64,000 nt of DNA from positions 62,001-126,000 of the IMG/VR virus record IMGVR_UViG_3300034073_004354; one strand, 5' to 3'. Positions within the stretch are counted from its first letter, which is position 1. Every line of letters starts with the position of its first letter. Positions 34,456 through 43,326 of the stretch are shown one piece after another. The notes under the pieces were generated by a model. The model saw only the letters and a program-made list of their open reading frames with translations. It did not search any database and was not told the DNA's origin. This DNA comes from a virus. Made by a program: the position numbers and the translations under genes.

Positions 34456-34479
34456 TTTCGTGCCATAATGGTCACGAAA
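34456..34479. promoter_or_regulatory. Inverted repeat upstream of hsp20
   Basis: TTTCGTG and CACGAAA flank an inner CCAT/ATGG, giving an almost perfect 24-base inverted repeat between the MT-A70 gene stop and hsp20. No U-tract follows, so an operator is more likely than a terminator. Confidence 0.45.
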
Positions 34480-34487
34480 GTTTAATG

Positions 34488-35111
34488 CTAGTCTTGGACT
34501 TCTACCACCTCAGATTGCTCTAATAGCGGTTCTGGGACGACTGGATCATCTGGGGTTCCATCACCCCAAGCATCCCATCCCTCAGCCCTCTGCCTAGCAA
34601 ATAATTCAATCCTGGGCAGATCCCCAAACAGCTTGGTTATCCGCTCCCTTGTAATAGGTGGCTTAACGCTATGTCCACGTCTTGGCTCCATCATAATCTG
34701 TGGAATGGTTTTATCCACCGCTTTAATATGCCCCCTCATTCCAAGCAAACAAATCTCTATATTGGATTTGGTATAGCTGCCCATTCCATTTAAGGGTTGA
34801 CCATCCTTTTTAACCTTGACCCAAGTAAAGGCACAAGTCTTATATTTAAAGCCCCAAGACTTCATAACCTCAATAGAATCTGGTAAGGTTGGCATTGTTG
34901 CCCATAAAAATAAGGCGCAGTTTTTATCCCTTAAATCTTTGATGGGTAAATTGCAAATCTGCTGCGTAGTCATGGTATTATAATGTCTTTCTGGTGCAAA
35001 GTTTCCACCATCCTTTCCGGTTCCCCATAGGTAAGACCAAGGTGGATCTGCATAGATAATGCTATATTTGTTAGTTATTTTGCTTAGATCTTTATATCTT
35101 TTTCCTGACAT
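34488..35111 (-). CDS. MT-A70-family adenine N6-methyltransferase
   Basis: 207 residues with the catalytic DPPWSY (about 23-28), ALFLWATMPTLP and TWVKVKK, and the C-terminal RIELFARQRAEGWDAWG, all MT-A70 hallmarks. It adds m6A to DNA in phages and bacteria. The second methyltransferase of the window besides 24159-24797. Confidence 0.9.
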   Translation of the reverse strand: MSGKRYKDLSKITNKYSIIYADPPWSYLWGTGKDGGNFAPERHYNTMTTQQICNLPIKDLRDKNCALFLWATMPTLPDSIEVMKSWGFKYKTCAFTWVKVKKDGQPLNGMGSYTKSNIEICLLGMRGHIKAVDKTIPQIMMEPRRGHSVKPPITRERITKLFGDLPRIELFARQRAEGWDAWGDGTPDDPVVPEPLLEQSEVVEVQD

Positions 35112-35112
35112 T

Positions 35113-35415
35113 TTACACCATCTTTTTTATCTTTATTAATAAATTACTATCGCCTGATATGATACGATGCCAAGTTAATTTATTAATAAAGATTTCTTCA
35201 CCTTGAATAAGTAATCTTGGAACTTGGTTGTCAAACTGAATTTTCCATCCACCTGGCTCCACAATAGTAATCAGCCTGTCTTCAAAGTCAACATGCCACT
35301 CTAATTCTTGTTCTTGATTACCAGGAAGAAACAACCTAAAACTTCCATATTCTATATATGGCTCAGTCTCGCTTGGAGTGACTATCCCTAATTGGTTTTC
35401 TTCCCTTTCCTTCAC
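35113..35415 (-). CDS. Hypothetical 100-residue protein
   Basis: GTG start at 35415, inside the end of the intein-containing gene (53-base overlap). Beta-rich, no known domain. Its TAA is followed at once by the ATG of the methyltransferase gene. Confidence 0.55.
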   Translation of the reverse strand: MKEREENQLGIVTPSETEPYIEYGSFRLFLPGNQEQELEWHVDFEDRLITIVEPGGWKIQFDNQVPRLLIQGEEIFINKLTWHRIISGDSNLLIKIKKMV

Positions 35416-37291
35416 TTTTTCTTTTCCTTTGTTTTCTTCTTTTTTGTGATATTGCAGACTTCTTCTCTTTGGCCGTCATTTCTTTGGTAGTCTGTGGTGT
35501 TTTCTTATTAACTCTTTTAGAGGGCCTACACTTAGGATACTTGCCAGGTTTAGCATCAGATCGACCACAGGGAGCATATTTACCAGATTTATCCTTTCTA
35601 GAAATATCAACCCACTTTTCTTTAAACCAGCGGCCTAATCCACTATCCTTATAAACTGCAGTTTTTAAGAAATCATCTGATAGATATTCGCTCCATCTTT
35701 CTAAGAAGTAATCTATTGGGTTGTGAATCTTTGATGCTTTCTTGTGATGGTGACCATGATTCATATAATCTAGAACGTGACCAATATCACTTACCATATC
35801 AGATATTAATGATTCTACCCACTCTGGAACTTCTTCTTCTTTGAGGGCATTCATTATATCTAATAGCATTCCAGAAGATTCTATAAGTTCTGAAAGTTGT
35901 GATAGATACATTTCATCGTTAGATTCATTTCTATGCTTCATGTAGTCAATCACATGAGACATATCTCTAGCCACTTGTGAAATAAGCGACTCTACCCATT
36001 CTGGTATTTCATTTTCGCTAAGTGTTTCTAGGTTATCATAAAGCTCTTCAGAAGACTGTTGCAAATTAGATAACTGTCCTAAAAACATTCTATCTTCTGC
36101 TTTGTTACGCTTCTTTTTAACCTTTGATTTTCGCCATTTACCGCCTCTTTCCTTATACCATCGGCTTGCCCACGCATTGCTGTTGCCAGTGATTGTTACA
36201 GTATGCCCTTGCTTCATAACCCAAGTACCATATTCAGTCTCTGGGCACCAAACATCTCTAAGTCCTTCCACCTCACTCTTCTCTAATTTACTACATAAAA
36301 TAATCCTTCTAGATTTTATGTGGAGAGGCTTACAACTACTGCCCTTAATAATATCGCCCTCAGAAACCATATGTCCAGTTAAAAATCCAGCAAGCCTAAC
36401 CGCTTCTAGGTTTGATAAATCTTTTTGACTAAATCCATAACTACAAGAATATTCTGAGTCGTTAGTTTGCCAACCATCACACATTATTGCGGAATATAAA
36501 AATGATTCAAGCTGGCTGTAAGACATAGATAGGACCATCTTTACAGGATCTGTTTTGTATTTTATATATCTATCCAAAGATGAATTTTCATATTTTTCAT
36601 CAAGCTTCGCAGATACAACCAAGAATCCATTTCCGTTTGGCAAACTTTCAACTTCACGAAGTTTGGGCATGTCAGATTTTATATTTAGCAAAAATTCTTT
36701 TAGATTTAAATCACCATATTTTTCAGACCAGTGCTGTATTGATGGAAATATTTCTCTTGCTTTATTGTATGTTAAAATTCCAGACTTTACATTTGAAATT
36801 ATTGTATGCTTTTCTTTAGAATCTTTTATAAAAGATTCTCTTTTTTCAAACCAACTTCTAGAATATCCTAGAACTTTTTTATGATTAGGTGTGCATTCTA
36901 CAGAATAAAGAAGTCCCGGAGATTCAATTTTTATAACCTTTTGACTTTTAAATCTATGCAATGATTTTACTGGTGAATATTTTAAAGAATCACTCAAAAT
37001 ATCATAGCATAAAATTTCATCACTAATATTTAATTCACCTGCCCATTTCCACCCATCCCGAGTTAATGCCTGTGAATTATCTTCAGGAACACAATAAGCG
37101 CTGGGATATACGTCAAATTTGGCCTTTGCCGCCGCTTTTGCCCGACTCCATAAGGCTTTGTTTGTTGGTACGTTTTTAGATTTGGCAATTGTGATTATAG
37201 TATCTTCAAATAAGTCTAAGTTATTTGAATCATAATTAATACTGGCTAATTTTAATAATCTTTCTTTTGACATGAAGAACCCGGTATCCAT
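35363..37291 (-). CDS. DUF5872-type structural protein interrupted by an intein
   Basis: 642 residues. N-extein 1-66 ends KFDVYPSAY; intein 67-370 starts CVPEDNS and ends VTITGN; C-extein starts SNAWASRWYKERGGKW. The joined FDVYPSAY-x-NAWASRWYKERGG motif is characteristic of many huge-phage proteins. The C-extein has two 55-60 residue helical repeats (each with IPEWVESLIS/VPEWVESLIS) and a C-terminal Lys/Arg-rich GLGRWFKEKWVDISRKDK domain (DUF5872-like) with two Cys. The start may be ATG 37291 or 37273 (MSKERLLKLA, matching the helical-tag genes). Probably virion-associated. Confidence 0.85.
   Translation of the reverse strand: MDTGFFMSKERLLKLASINYDSNNLDLFEDTIITIAKSKNVPTNKALWSRAKAAAKAKFDVYPSAYCVPEDNSQALTRDGWKWAGELNISDEILCYDILSDSLKYSPVKSLHRFKSQKVIKIESPGLLYSVECTPNHKKVLGYSRSWFEKRESFIKDSKEKHTIISNVKSGILTYNKAREIFPSIQHWSEKYGDLNLKEFLLNIKSDMPKLREVESLPNGNGFLVVSAKLDEKYENSSLDRYIKYKTDPVKMVLSMSYSQLESFLYSAIMCDGWQTNDSEYSCSYGFSQKDLSNLEAVRLAGFLTGHMVSEGDIIKGSSCKPLHIKSRRIILCSKLEKSEVEGLRDVWCPETEYGTWVMKQGHTVTITGNSNAWASRWYKERGGKWRKSKVKKKRNKAEDRMFLGQLSNLQQSSEELYDNLETLSENEIPEWVESLISQVARDMSHVIDYMKHRNESNDEMYLSQLSELIESSGMLLDIMNALKEEEVPEWVESLISDMVSDIGHVLDYMNHGHHHKKASKIHNPIDYFLERWSEYLSDDFLKTAVYKDSGLGRWFKEKWVDISRKDKSGKYAPCGRSDAKPGKYPKCRPSKRVNKKTPQTTKEMTAKEKKSAISQKRRKQRKRKSEGKGRKPIRDSHSKRD
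36182..37093 (-). mobile_element. Cis-splicing intein with degenerate LAGLIDADG-like insert
   Basis: 304 codons in frame inside the preceding gene. Cys1, block B as ECTPNH, a helix LESFLYSAIMCDGWQ like a LAGLIDADG motif, and a terminal block CPETEYGTW ... TITGN with Asn and a following Ser+1. The penultimate residue is Gly in place of His, as in some phage inteins. Confidence 0.88.
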
Positions 37292-37327
37292 AAATTATTT
37301 GTTGCATTGCCAAAACAAAACATATCA

Positions 37328-37356
37328 ATTATCAGCCGATGCTTTAGCATATAAAA
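37328..37356 (-). promoter_or_regulatory. Phage promoter variant (TTTTAT-N17-GATAAT)
   Basis: TTTTAT at 37351-37356 and TG-GATAAT-like -10 (GATAAT, 37328-37333), 17-base spacer, directly after the stop of the M15 peptidase gene. Confidence 0.55.
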
Positions 37357-38361
37357 TTACACATTAGCAGAATGAACAGTTACATGGTAATGTGGTCCAG
37401 AGGTCCATGTTTCATCAATTATACTTATATTAAATCTTCCACCATCTCGTATGGCGTGCAAGACTGGCAAAATCTTATCGGTATTCCATCTAATATCTAA
37501 AGCTTGTCCTGGCTCTTTGGTATGTGAGCTGCCAACAATCTCTTTTAGGTAATTAAAAAGTTCTTCGATGCAGCCCTTTCTATCCTCACCTTCTTCACCA
37601 ATTTTATATTTAGCAATTATAGAGGAATATTTAGCGCCATTAGTAGTTCCATATAAACTGATTAAGTACTGGTCACCACCATTTTTACCACCGTTAGACT
37701 TCCAATTATCAATGATAACTCTAGCCTGAGAACGCTTGCTTCTGTATCCGCTAGTTATAACCGGTCTTTCGGCACCCATTACCTGTGCTACACGACCCAA
37801 CTCATTAATAAACTTTCTTGTATCAGGTGTGATATTTTCAATATCAACATTCTGCTTGACCTTTACTAAGTTATTTGCAATAGCATCTATTAATTCAATA
37901 GATTCATCGGGTCTGGTGCTAGCTGGTTCCACCATGCTATCTGGTGTGGATTCTGGCAAGGGTTGACTGACTGTGCCTTTATCTTTGCCATATTCTTTAA
38001 CCAAGGTCATTACAGAACCTAGCCCAGTATTCATTAGCTTTTTATATCCAGAATTATCTGGACCCATCTTAAAACCAACGCGTTGAATATTATCATCTTT
38101 TAAGTCGGTAACAACTTCAAAGTAATCACCACCACCATGAGAGGGATCACCTTTTCCTGGTGGGATATATTTATAAGTATATTTATTATCCCCTGGCAAA
38201 GTGATAGGACCAAGTTCTGAAGGTTGCTCCGATTGTCCTTCAGAATTATCTGTGGGTAAAGATTGATTAGCCAAAGAAATTAGTTTGCTAATTCTAAGGG
38301 CTGAATCTTTTTCTGAAAGCCAGGATAAGCTTTTTTGTAATCTAACAAGACTTCCTATCAT
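37357..38361 (-). CDS. M15-like D,D-peptidase with N-terminal helical tag
   Basis: 334 residues. Residues 1-30 form the shared amphipathic tag (MIGSLVRLQKSLSWL). The C-terminal domain has ITSGYRSKRSQ, SSHTKEPGQALDIRW (zinc His and Asp) and GPHYHVTVH (HxH), the order of peptidase M15/VanY-like enzymes that cleave peptidoglycan cross-links. Likely a virion-borne wall hydrolase. GGTGA before ATG. Confidence 0.75.
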   Translation of the reverse strand: MIGSLVRLQKSLSWLSEKDSALRISKLISLANQSLPTDNSEGQSEQPSELGPITLPGDNKYTYKYIPPGKGDPSHGGGDYFEVVTDLKDDNIQRVGFKMGPDNSGYKKLMNTGLGSVMTLVKEYGKDKGTVSQPLPESTPDSMVEPASTRPDESIELIDAIANNLVKVKQNVDIENITPDTRKFINELGRVAQVMGAERPVITSGYRSKRSQARVIIDNWKSNGGKNGGDQYLISLYGTTNGAKYSSIIAKYKIGEEGEDRKGCIEELFNYLKEIVGSSHTKEPGQALDIRWNTDKILPVLHAIRDGGRFNISIIDETWTSGPHYHVTVHSANV

Positions 38362-38364
38362 TTA

Positions 38365-39012
38365 TCACCAATTTGGTGGGTATCTACAAGCCCAATAACC
38401 TGCTGTAGTTCTATCTTTTTTAAGGTGGCATTTGTGCCTGGCTCTAAAAGATTTCCTTGCTTTAGGGCTACTTGGCTTTGCTCTAAGGGTGGCGTCACCA
38501 AACGAAATTCTTTTCACCCTATCTCCATCCTTAACAAAGACAACATATTGCTTTTTGCCATAGCCCGGCTCGCCCTTTCTTAAGTTTCTAGGTTTGCCTA
38601 ATTGAACTTTTCGACCTTTATATTCGGCAGCAGATTTGATAATCCTTTCTTCTTCTTCCATAGCCATAGGAAAGTCCAAGGGAACTAATTCACCATTCCA
38701 TTCCGCAAATTCTCCTAAATTTCCTTCTAACATCCATTCTGAGTCAGAAGATACAACCAATTTTCCAGCGGTATGTAAGCTTCTAGCTTCTTTTAATAGC
38801 TCAAAGTAGGCTTCTGAAAACTTTCTATAAACTGGCTGAGTTAGTGGAATGTTATTTTCAATGTGATATCTTAAGCCATCAGAAATATCTTGATTGCCAA
38901 CCAAAATTGGACCAAGCAAACCTTCTTCTAGGACATCTTTGATTTGCGCAATTTTGTCTTGTTGACCAACCTTTTGCAAGGTTTCAATAAGGGCACCTAA
39001 CTTTTTCTCCAT
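38365..39012 (-). CDS. DUF5754-like protein with N-terminal helical tag
   Basis: 215 residues. Starts with MEKKLGALIETLQKVGQQDK, a tag-like helix. The C-terminal 70 residues (KKQYVVFVKDGDRVKRISFGD ... FRARHKCHLKKDRTTAGYWACRYP) match a family seen in giant viruses and large phages (DUF5754-type) with conserved Cys/His. Function unknown; perhaps structural. Confidence 0.7.
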   Translation of the reverse strand: MEKKLGALIETLQKVGQQDKIAQIKDVLEEGLLGPILVGNQDISDGLRYHIENNIPLTQPVYRKFSEAYFELLKEARSLHTAGKLVVSSDSEWMLEGNLGEFAEWNGELVPLDFPMAMEEEERIIKSAAEYKGRKVQLGKPRNLRKGEPGYGKKQYVVFVKDGDRVKRISFGDATLRAKPSSPKARKSFRARHKCHLKKDRTTAGYWACRYPPNW

Positions 39013-39050
39013 AATTAACCTCTCACAGTAAAAGAGATTAATTAGTAAAA

Positions 39051-39245
39051 TTATTCATCTTCATGAATTTCTGTCAAAAGATTGACTAATAATTTTAACT
39101 CTTTGATTAAAGCTAATATGGCTAATTCTTCTGTCTCACCTTCCGCAGTCAAAATAGAAGATGTGGCCACCCATTTCTTTTTCTTTTTTTGAATGACTGA
39201 AACTTTTACATTAGCCTTCATGTCATCAAAGAAAATCTCTCTCAT
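39051..39245 (-). CDS. Hypothetical 64-residue protein
   Basis: ATG 39245 with GGGGG five bases upstream; that site lies in the 3' arm of a long hairpin. The protein has a MREIFFDDMKANVKVS start and a hydrophobic, acidic C-terminus. No known family. Confidence 0.6.
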   Translation of the reverse strand: MREIFFDDMKANVKVSVIQKKKKKWVATSSILTAEGETEELAILALIKELKLLVNLLTEIHEDE

Positions 39246-39250
39246 GAGAA

Positions 39251-39295
39251 CCCCCAAATAAAGCTAGGCAGACTATTAGCAGCTTTATTTGGGGG
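39251..39295 (-). promoter_or_regulatory. 15-bp hairpin that buries the ribosome site of 39051-39245
   Basis: CCCCCAAATAAAGCT (39251-39265) pairs perfectly with AGCTTTATTTGGGGG (39281-39295). On the minus-strand RNA the G-rich Shine-Dalgarno is the 3' arm, five bases before ATG 39245. It may terminate infC transcription (only TT follows) or hold the downstream start closed. Confidence 0.65.
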
Positions 39296-39308
39296 CCTGT
39301 TATTTGAA

Positions 39309-39815
39309 TTATTTTCTTGGGCCTAAAATCATAAAGATATGATCGCCCATATATTTAGGTGGTGATTCTAACTCAGCCACATCTTGAAGATCATTGAAGA
39401 TTTTTTCGCAACGTGTGATGATCAAATTAGAATGGCTGGCTTGCCGACCCAAAAAGCGAATAGAAAATTTAACACGATTTCCATCTGTTAGAAATTCTCT
39501 AGCCTGCTTTGTTTTTAACTCTACATAACTATCATCGGTCTGAAAATTAAATTTAATTTCTTTATTCTTGATAGTAGGTGTAGTGTTATTTTTTGACTTC
39601 TTCTTTAAGGCATATAGATACTTTCCATAGTCCATCAACTTACAGGTGGGCTTCTGTCCCTCGCTTACCATTACTAAATCTAGCCCAATTTCTTCGGCCA
39701 TCTTTAGAGCATCTGAGCGGTGGAATTCACCGCGAAGATTTCCATCCTGATCAATTAGGATGAGTCTGTTGGCTCGAATTTCATCATTTACAGGTAAACC
39801 TTCTGACTTCAAAAT
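39309..39815 (-). CDS. infC: Translation initiation factor IF-3, probable AUU start
   Basis: Full-length IF-3 (168 residues): N-domain PVNDEIRANRLILID and LDLVMVSEGQKPTCKLMDYGKYLY, Lys-rich linker, C-domain EIKFNFQTDDSYVELKTKQAREFL and VKFSIRFLGRQ. Directly before the TTG at 39812 is an in-frame ATT (39813-39815), and AGGAG ends exactly five bases upstream of it; the TTG would have eight. Cellular infC genes use AUU for autoregulation, so the phage seems to have kept this. It could bias initiation to phage mRNAs. Confidence 0.93.
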   Translation of the reverse strand: MLKSEGLPVNDEIRANRLILIDQDGNLRGEFHRSDALKMAEEIGLDLVMVSEGQKPTCKLMDYGKYLYALKKKSKNNTTPTIKNKEIKFNFQTDDSYVELKTKQAREFLTDGNRVKFSIRFLGRQASHSNLIITRCEKIFNDLQDVAELESPPKYMGDHIFMILGPRK

Positions 39816-39823
39816 ATCTTCTC

Positions 39824-40756
39824 CTATGCTAGTGTTACTTTGTCTTGGTGTGTTTTGTAATATTTGAAAAGGGCCAATTCCTTTTCTTTTGCTTCAATCA
39901 TAATATCGACATCAAAACCGTGGGTGTTGATGTATTTGTAAACATAATCAGAATGTGCTTGCGGTTTAATGGTGGGATCTCCCTGTTCAGCAGACCGGGA
40001 CTCGGAATAGTGAACTACTGGCTTGATACCATTCCAAGTAGAATAAGCCAAAGCCAAAGCTTCACTTTCTGTCTGGCCACCATCACAAAAAGTATGATGG
40101 TGGTAATCAAAAACAATAGGAATTCCAATTTCTTGATAAATATATTTGTACAATTCTTGTGTAGAATAAAGGGATGCTTTATCATCATTTTCTACAGTCA
40201 GTCTGCTTCTAACAGAACTTGATAAGTTTTTAAAATTCTTGATGAAGTTTTTGCAAGCTTTGGGCTTATCATCATATGCTGCACCAACATGAATATTGAT
40301 TTTGGCATAGGGTGACTGTGGAAGTTGCAAAAGATCAAAAAACTCACCATGAATTTCCAAATCCCTTGCGGTGTTTTTAATAACCGTAGGATCTTCGGAA
40401 GGTAGTTTGTTAAAGGGTCCGGGGTGTGAGGTAAGCCTTTGGCCGACTTTTTTTGCATAAGCACCAGTTAGTTCAAGCGATTCTCGAATGGCTCGATAAT
40501 CTGGCAATGATGCGATATCATAATCTGACGCCCAAGGGAACAAATCAGAGCTAATTCTAAAGAATTTTATACCTTGTTTTTCATTCCATTGCACAATTTT
40601 ATTTAAGTCTTTGCAGTTTTCAAGTGCTAATTGTGATGCGTAAACCTTTCCTTTGCTTGCAAAGGTTTTCTTAATCATAGACCGGTTAGTAGTAATTCTG
40701 GAGCTTTTGGGAAGTGAGTCTAGAGTCATATTAATACAAGCATATCCTAGAGCCAT
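39824..40756 (-). CDS. uvsE: UV damage endonuclease UvsE/UVDE
   Basis: 310 residues, TIM-barrel UVDE: MALGYACINMTL start, FFRISSDLFPWAS, GQRLTSHPGPF, NIHVGAAYDDK, LTVENDD, PIVFDYHHHTFC and VVHYSES, with the metal His/Glu/Asp ligands. It nicks 5' of UV photoproducts. ATG 40756 has GGAGG five bases upstream. Confidence 0.95.
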   Translation of the reverse strand: MALGYACINMTLDSLPKSSRITTNRSMIKKTFASKGKVYASQLALENCKDLNKIVQWNEKQGIKFFRISSDLFPWASDYDIASLPDYRAIRESLELTGAYAKKVGQRLTSHPGPFNKLPSEDPTVIKNTARDLEIHGEFFDLLQLPQSPYAKINIHVGAAYDDKPKACKNFIKNFKNLSSSVRSRLTVENDDKASLYSTQELYKYIYQEIGIPIVFDYHHHTFCDGGQTESEALALAYSTWNGIKPVVHYSESRSAEQGDPTIKPQAHSDYVYKYINTHGFDVDIMIEAKEKELALFKYYKTHQDKVTLA

Positions 40757-40786
40757 ATATTCCTCCATTCAATTTTGAATAAAATC

Positions 40787-41473
40787 TTACCTGATTGATT
40801 GTAGCCACCGATATGTTACACCTAAGTTTACTTGAGTATCTCCTTCATTTATATATTCTATTTTTAGTGAGAAACCTTCCTCTATAAAGTGTCTATTTAT
40901 TTCAAAATAGGACTGGCCATAATTAGCTGGCATTACAGGAACTTCAGATAAAAACTGATGAATGGTGGCACCAGTTTCCGTATTGATAACAGACAAGCTG
41001 ATCTTATCACCGACATTAGAATTGCTAGTCCAATAATAAATACCCTCAATATAAATTGAAGCATCAAGTACAAGCTCATGCGAAGTTGTGCCACTATTGC
41101 AATAATATAAATTGCCAACTAATTTTGACTCAAAAAGTTCACCGTTATCAAATTCTTCTCTAACCGGTAATATGTCTGATTTAAAGTTTGTTTCAAAATC
41201 TATTTGGTCTTCAGACTTTGGCTTTACCATAGGAACAACTACGGTCCTCAATACATTTCCGTCAAGTGCTACTACTTTATAGAAAGACCTCTCATCCTGG
41301 TAACTTATAATTCCCGCATCTTCATAGATGGAATCCATATAACCGTTACCAAAGTTACCCCAAACATATCTCAGGGTGGCGTATTGACCATTTATCCATT
41401 TTTTAAATTCGGACCATCCCTTGTTATGATCTATTATAACCGAGCCGTCACGAATCGTAAGTGAATCAATCAT
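40787..41473 (-). CDS. Virion-type protein, 228 residues, beta-rich
   Basis: ATG 41473 with GGAGGG upstream overlaps the stop of the following repetitive protein gene by four bases. Acidic, beta-rich, with a jelly-roll-like C-terminal half (SLKIEYINEGDTQVNLGV). Paired with 41470-43062 it is probably a tail or fibre component. Confidence 0.6.
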   Translation of the reverse strand: MIDSLTIRDGSVIIDHNKGWSEFKKWINGQYATLRYVWGNFGNGYMDSIYEDAGIISYQDERSFYKVVALDGNVLRTVVVPMVKPKSEDQIDFETNFKSDILPVREEFDNGELFESKLVGNLYYCNSGTTSHELVLDASIYIEGIYYWTSNSNVGDKISLSVINTETGATIHQFLSEVPVMPANYGQSYFEINRHFIEEGFSLKIEYINEGDTQVNLGVTYRWLQSIR

Positions 41474-43062
41474 AATCCCTCCGACCAATCAAAATTGCAA
41501 GTTGCTACGCTATTGTTATTGGCAGGTGTTACATAAGCAACTAATACTAACGGTCCTGTTAAAGTAACTGAAACTTGATAAGTTCTGGTAAGCGAGTTAC
41601 CTTGCGCAGCATTTAAAAAGTCGCTAACAACTACAAATGGACTGTTTGGATCAGTAGGGTTTCTAGACCTAATCACTGTAACACTTGATCCACCACCCGC
41701 TGCCGCAATAATACCTGCAACTACTGAATACCCTCTAATTCCTACGCCAGAAGGAACATAGTGATGACAGTAAAATGTTTGATTATCTCCAATGCCAGTA
41801 GCCACAGCACCCGTTCCAATTGCAGCAAATATAACGCCAGTGGCATTGATTCCTGTATATAAGTTTAAAGTTCCTACATTAGACCCGTTACTACCAACAG
41901 ATATAACATCCATTCTTTCTATAAAGCAGATATTTGTAGCTACTGTGTTTACTGCCGTCGTACCGTTTAAAGTTACTGTTTCGTAAAATGGTCCAGCACA
42001 GGTTTGGTCATAATAAGTTATTCTTACTGTTCTGGCTCCAGTTCCAAGCGCCGTATCGGATGCGGAGGTACTAACCAAGCTTCTTTGAGCATTTGTAGTC
42101 TGCTCAACATATGTAGTTTGTCTTACCGGAACGAAAACGTTGGCTGATAAGTTAGATGCTCTTCCGATGGAAGAACCAGCTGTATCTGTAGCTGGAACAA
42201 CTGTTGTTGGAATAGGAACTTGGTTTGGTGAAATATAAACAACCAAAGCTTTGTCTGTAACAGAACCTACAGTAGATGCTGGCAAAACTCTTGCCGGACC
42301 ATTTGTACCATCAGATATTTGTGTAAAAATAGACCTAGCAGAAGCATCGCCTGTTGGCAGAAAGTTTGTTCCATCCGTTACTTGTACAGGCCAACGATTT
42401 GCTGCTGTGTTTGGAGAGCCCTGTGCAGCAGTAGCATTTAAATTTGCAGCAGTAGGTTGAACTGCTGTAACTGTACCAATCGAATTGGTTCCGGTTGGCA
42501 AGGGCGAATTAGGCGATAAGCCAACGACAATAGACGTATCTGTTGCTTGTGCGGCGGTAGATGCAGCCTTTATTGTTACATTGTTAGTCCCATCAGTGGG
42601 TTTTACAAATATAGCCCTAGTTTTATCATCACCTGTTGGTAGAGTGTTTGTACCGTCCGTAACCTCCACAGACCAAGCGTTGGCTAAGGCAGCAGGTGTT
42701 CCTTGATTTGCTGTAACGGTTCCATCTACAGTTAGGGAACTTCCACCATCAGAAACTGGTTGCGCAGTAGTTCCGGTAGGATCTATCCTAATTGGATTAG
42801 CTGCATCCCCTAGATCGACTGTATCCCCAGGGTTTCTTATTTGAACTTTACCAATAAGATTGGAACCATCTGGTAAAGGCGAGTTTGGTGATAGCCCTAC
42901 GACCAGCGCACTATCCGTAGCCTGGGCCGCTGTTGAAGGACTAGTCACTATCGCAGTATCTACACCATCTGTAACCTTAACAGGCCAAGCATCTGATGAT
43001 GACGCTGGATTGCCTTGATCTGCAAGGCCAGAGCTTGATTGTGTTGGAATTATTCTTGACAT
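41470..43062 (-). CDS. Repetitive tail/fibre-type protein, 530 residues
   Basis: The N-terminal 300 residues contain three imperfect repeats of about 85 residues with the elements AWPVKVTDG/RWPVQVTDG, LPTGD, and VVGLSPNSPLP. The C-terminal half is Gly/Thr/Val-rich beta structure (GFYETVTLNGTTAVNTV-like). Sequences of this style are common in phage virion proteins. No Cys in the repeats. Function structural, by inference. Confidence 0.7.
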   Translation of the reverse strand: MSRIIPTQSSSGLADQGNPASSSDAWPVKVTDGVDTAIVTSPSTAAQATDSALVVGLSPNSPLPDGSNLIGKVQIRNPGDTVDLGDAANPIRIDPTGTTAQPVSDGGSSLTVDGTVTANQGTPAALANAWSVEVTDGTNTLPTGDDKTRAIFVKPTDGTNNVTIKAASTAAQATDTSIVVGLSPNSPLPTGTNSIGTVTAVQPTAANLNATAAQGSPNTAANRWPVQVTDGTNFLPTGDASARSIFTQISDGTNGPARVLPASTVGSVTDKALVVYISPNQVPIPTTVVPATDTAGSSIGRASNLSANVFVPVRQTTYVEQTTNAQRSLVSTSASDTALGTGARTVRITYYDQTCAGPFYETVTLNGTTAVNTVATNICFIERMDVISVGSNGSNVGTLNLYTGINATGVIFAAIGTGAVATGIGDNQTFYCHHYVPSGVGIRGYSVVAGIIAAAGGGSSVTVIRSRNPTDPNSPFVVVSDFLNAAQGNSLTRTYQVSVTLTGPLVLVAYVTPANNNSVATCNFDWSEGL

Positions 43063-43149
43063 TATATATTCTCTCTAGAGATATGTGTCTTATTAGCAGA
43101 CAAAATAATTTGTTCTATATTTCTTTTGCATAACTTTGTGGTAATTTTA

Positions 43150-43326
43150 TTATGTAATAACCCAGCACCAATGAATTGCAACAAAATCTTGTACCAATTC
43201 ATCATTATCCAAATTACAAACATCTTGATATAGATTTTTCATATGCTTTATTATCTGTTCCTCTGTAATATCAATCGTACAATGACCACCTGTATAATGT
43301 GGCTCTACAAACCTATAAGTTTTCAT
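43150..43326 (-). CDS. Hypothetical 58-residue protein
   Basis: ATG 43326 with GGAAGG five bases upstream; two earlier in-frame starts (43329, 43332) are too close to it. Product MKTYRFVEPHYTGGH, ends near VAIHWCWVIT. No family. Confidence 0.5.
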   Translation of the reverse strand: MKTYRFVEPHYTGGHCTIDITEEQIIKHMKNLYQDVCNLDNDELVQDFVAIHWCWVIT

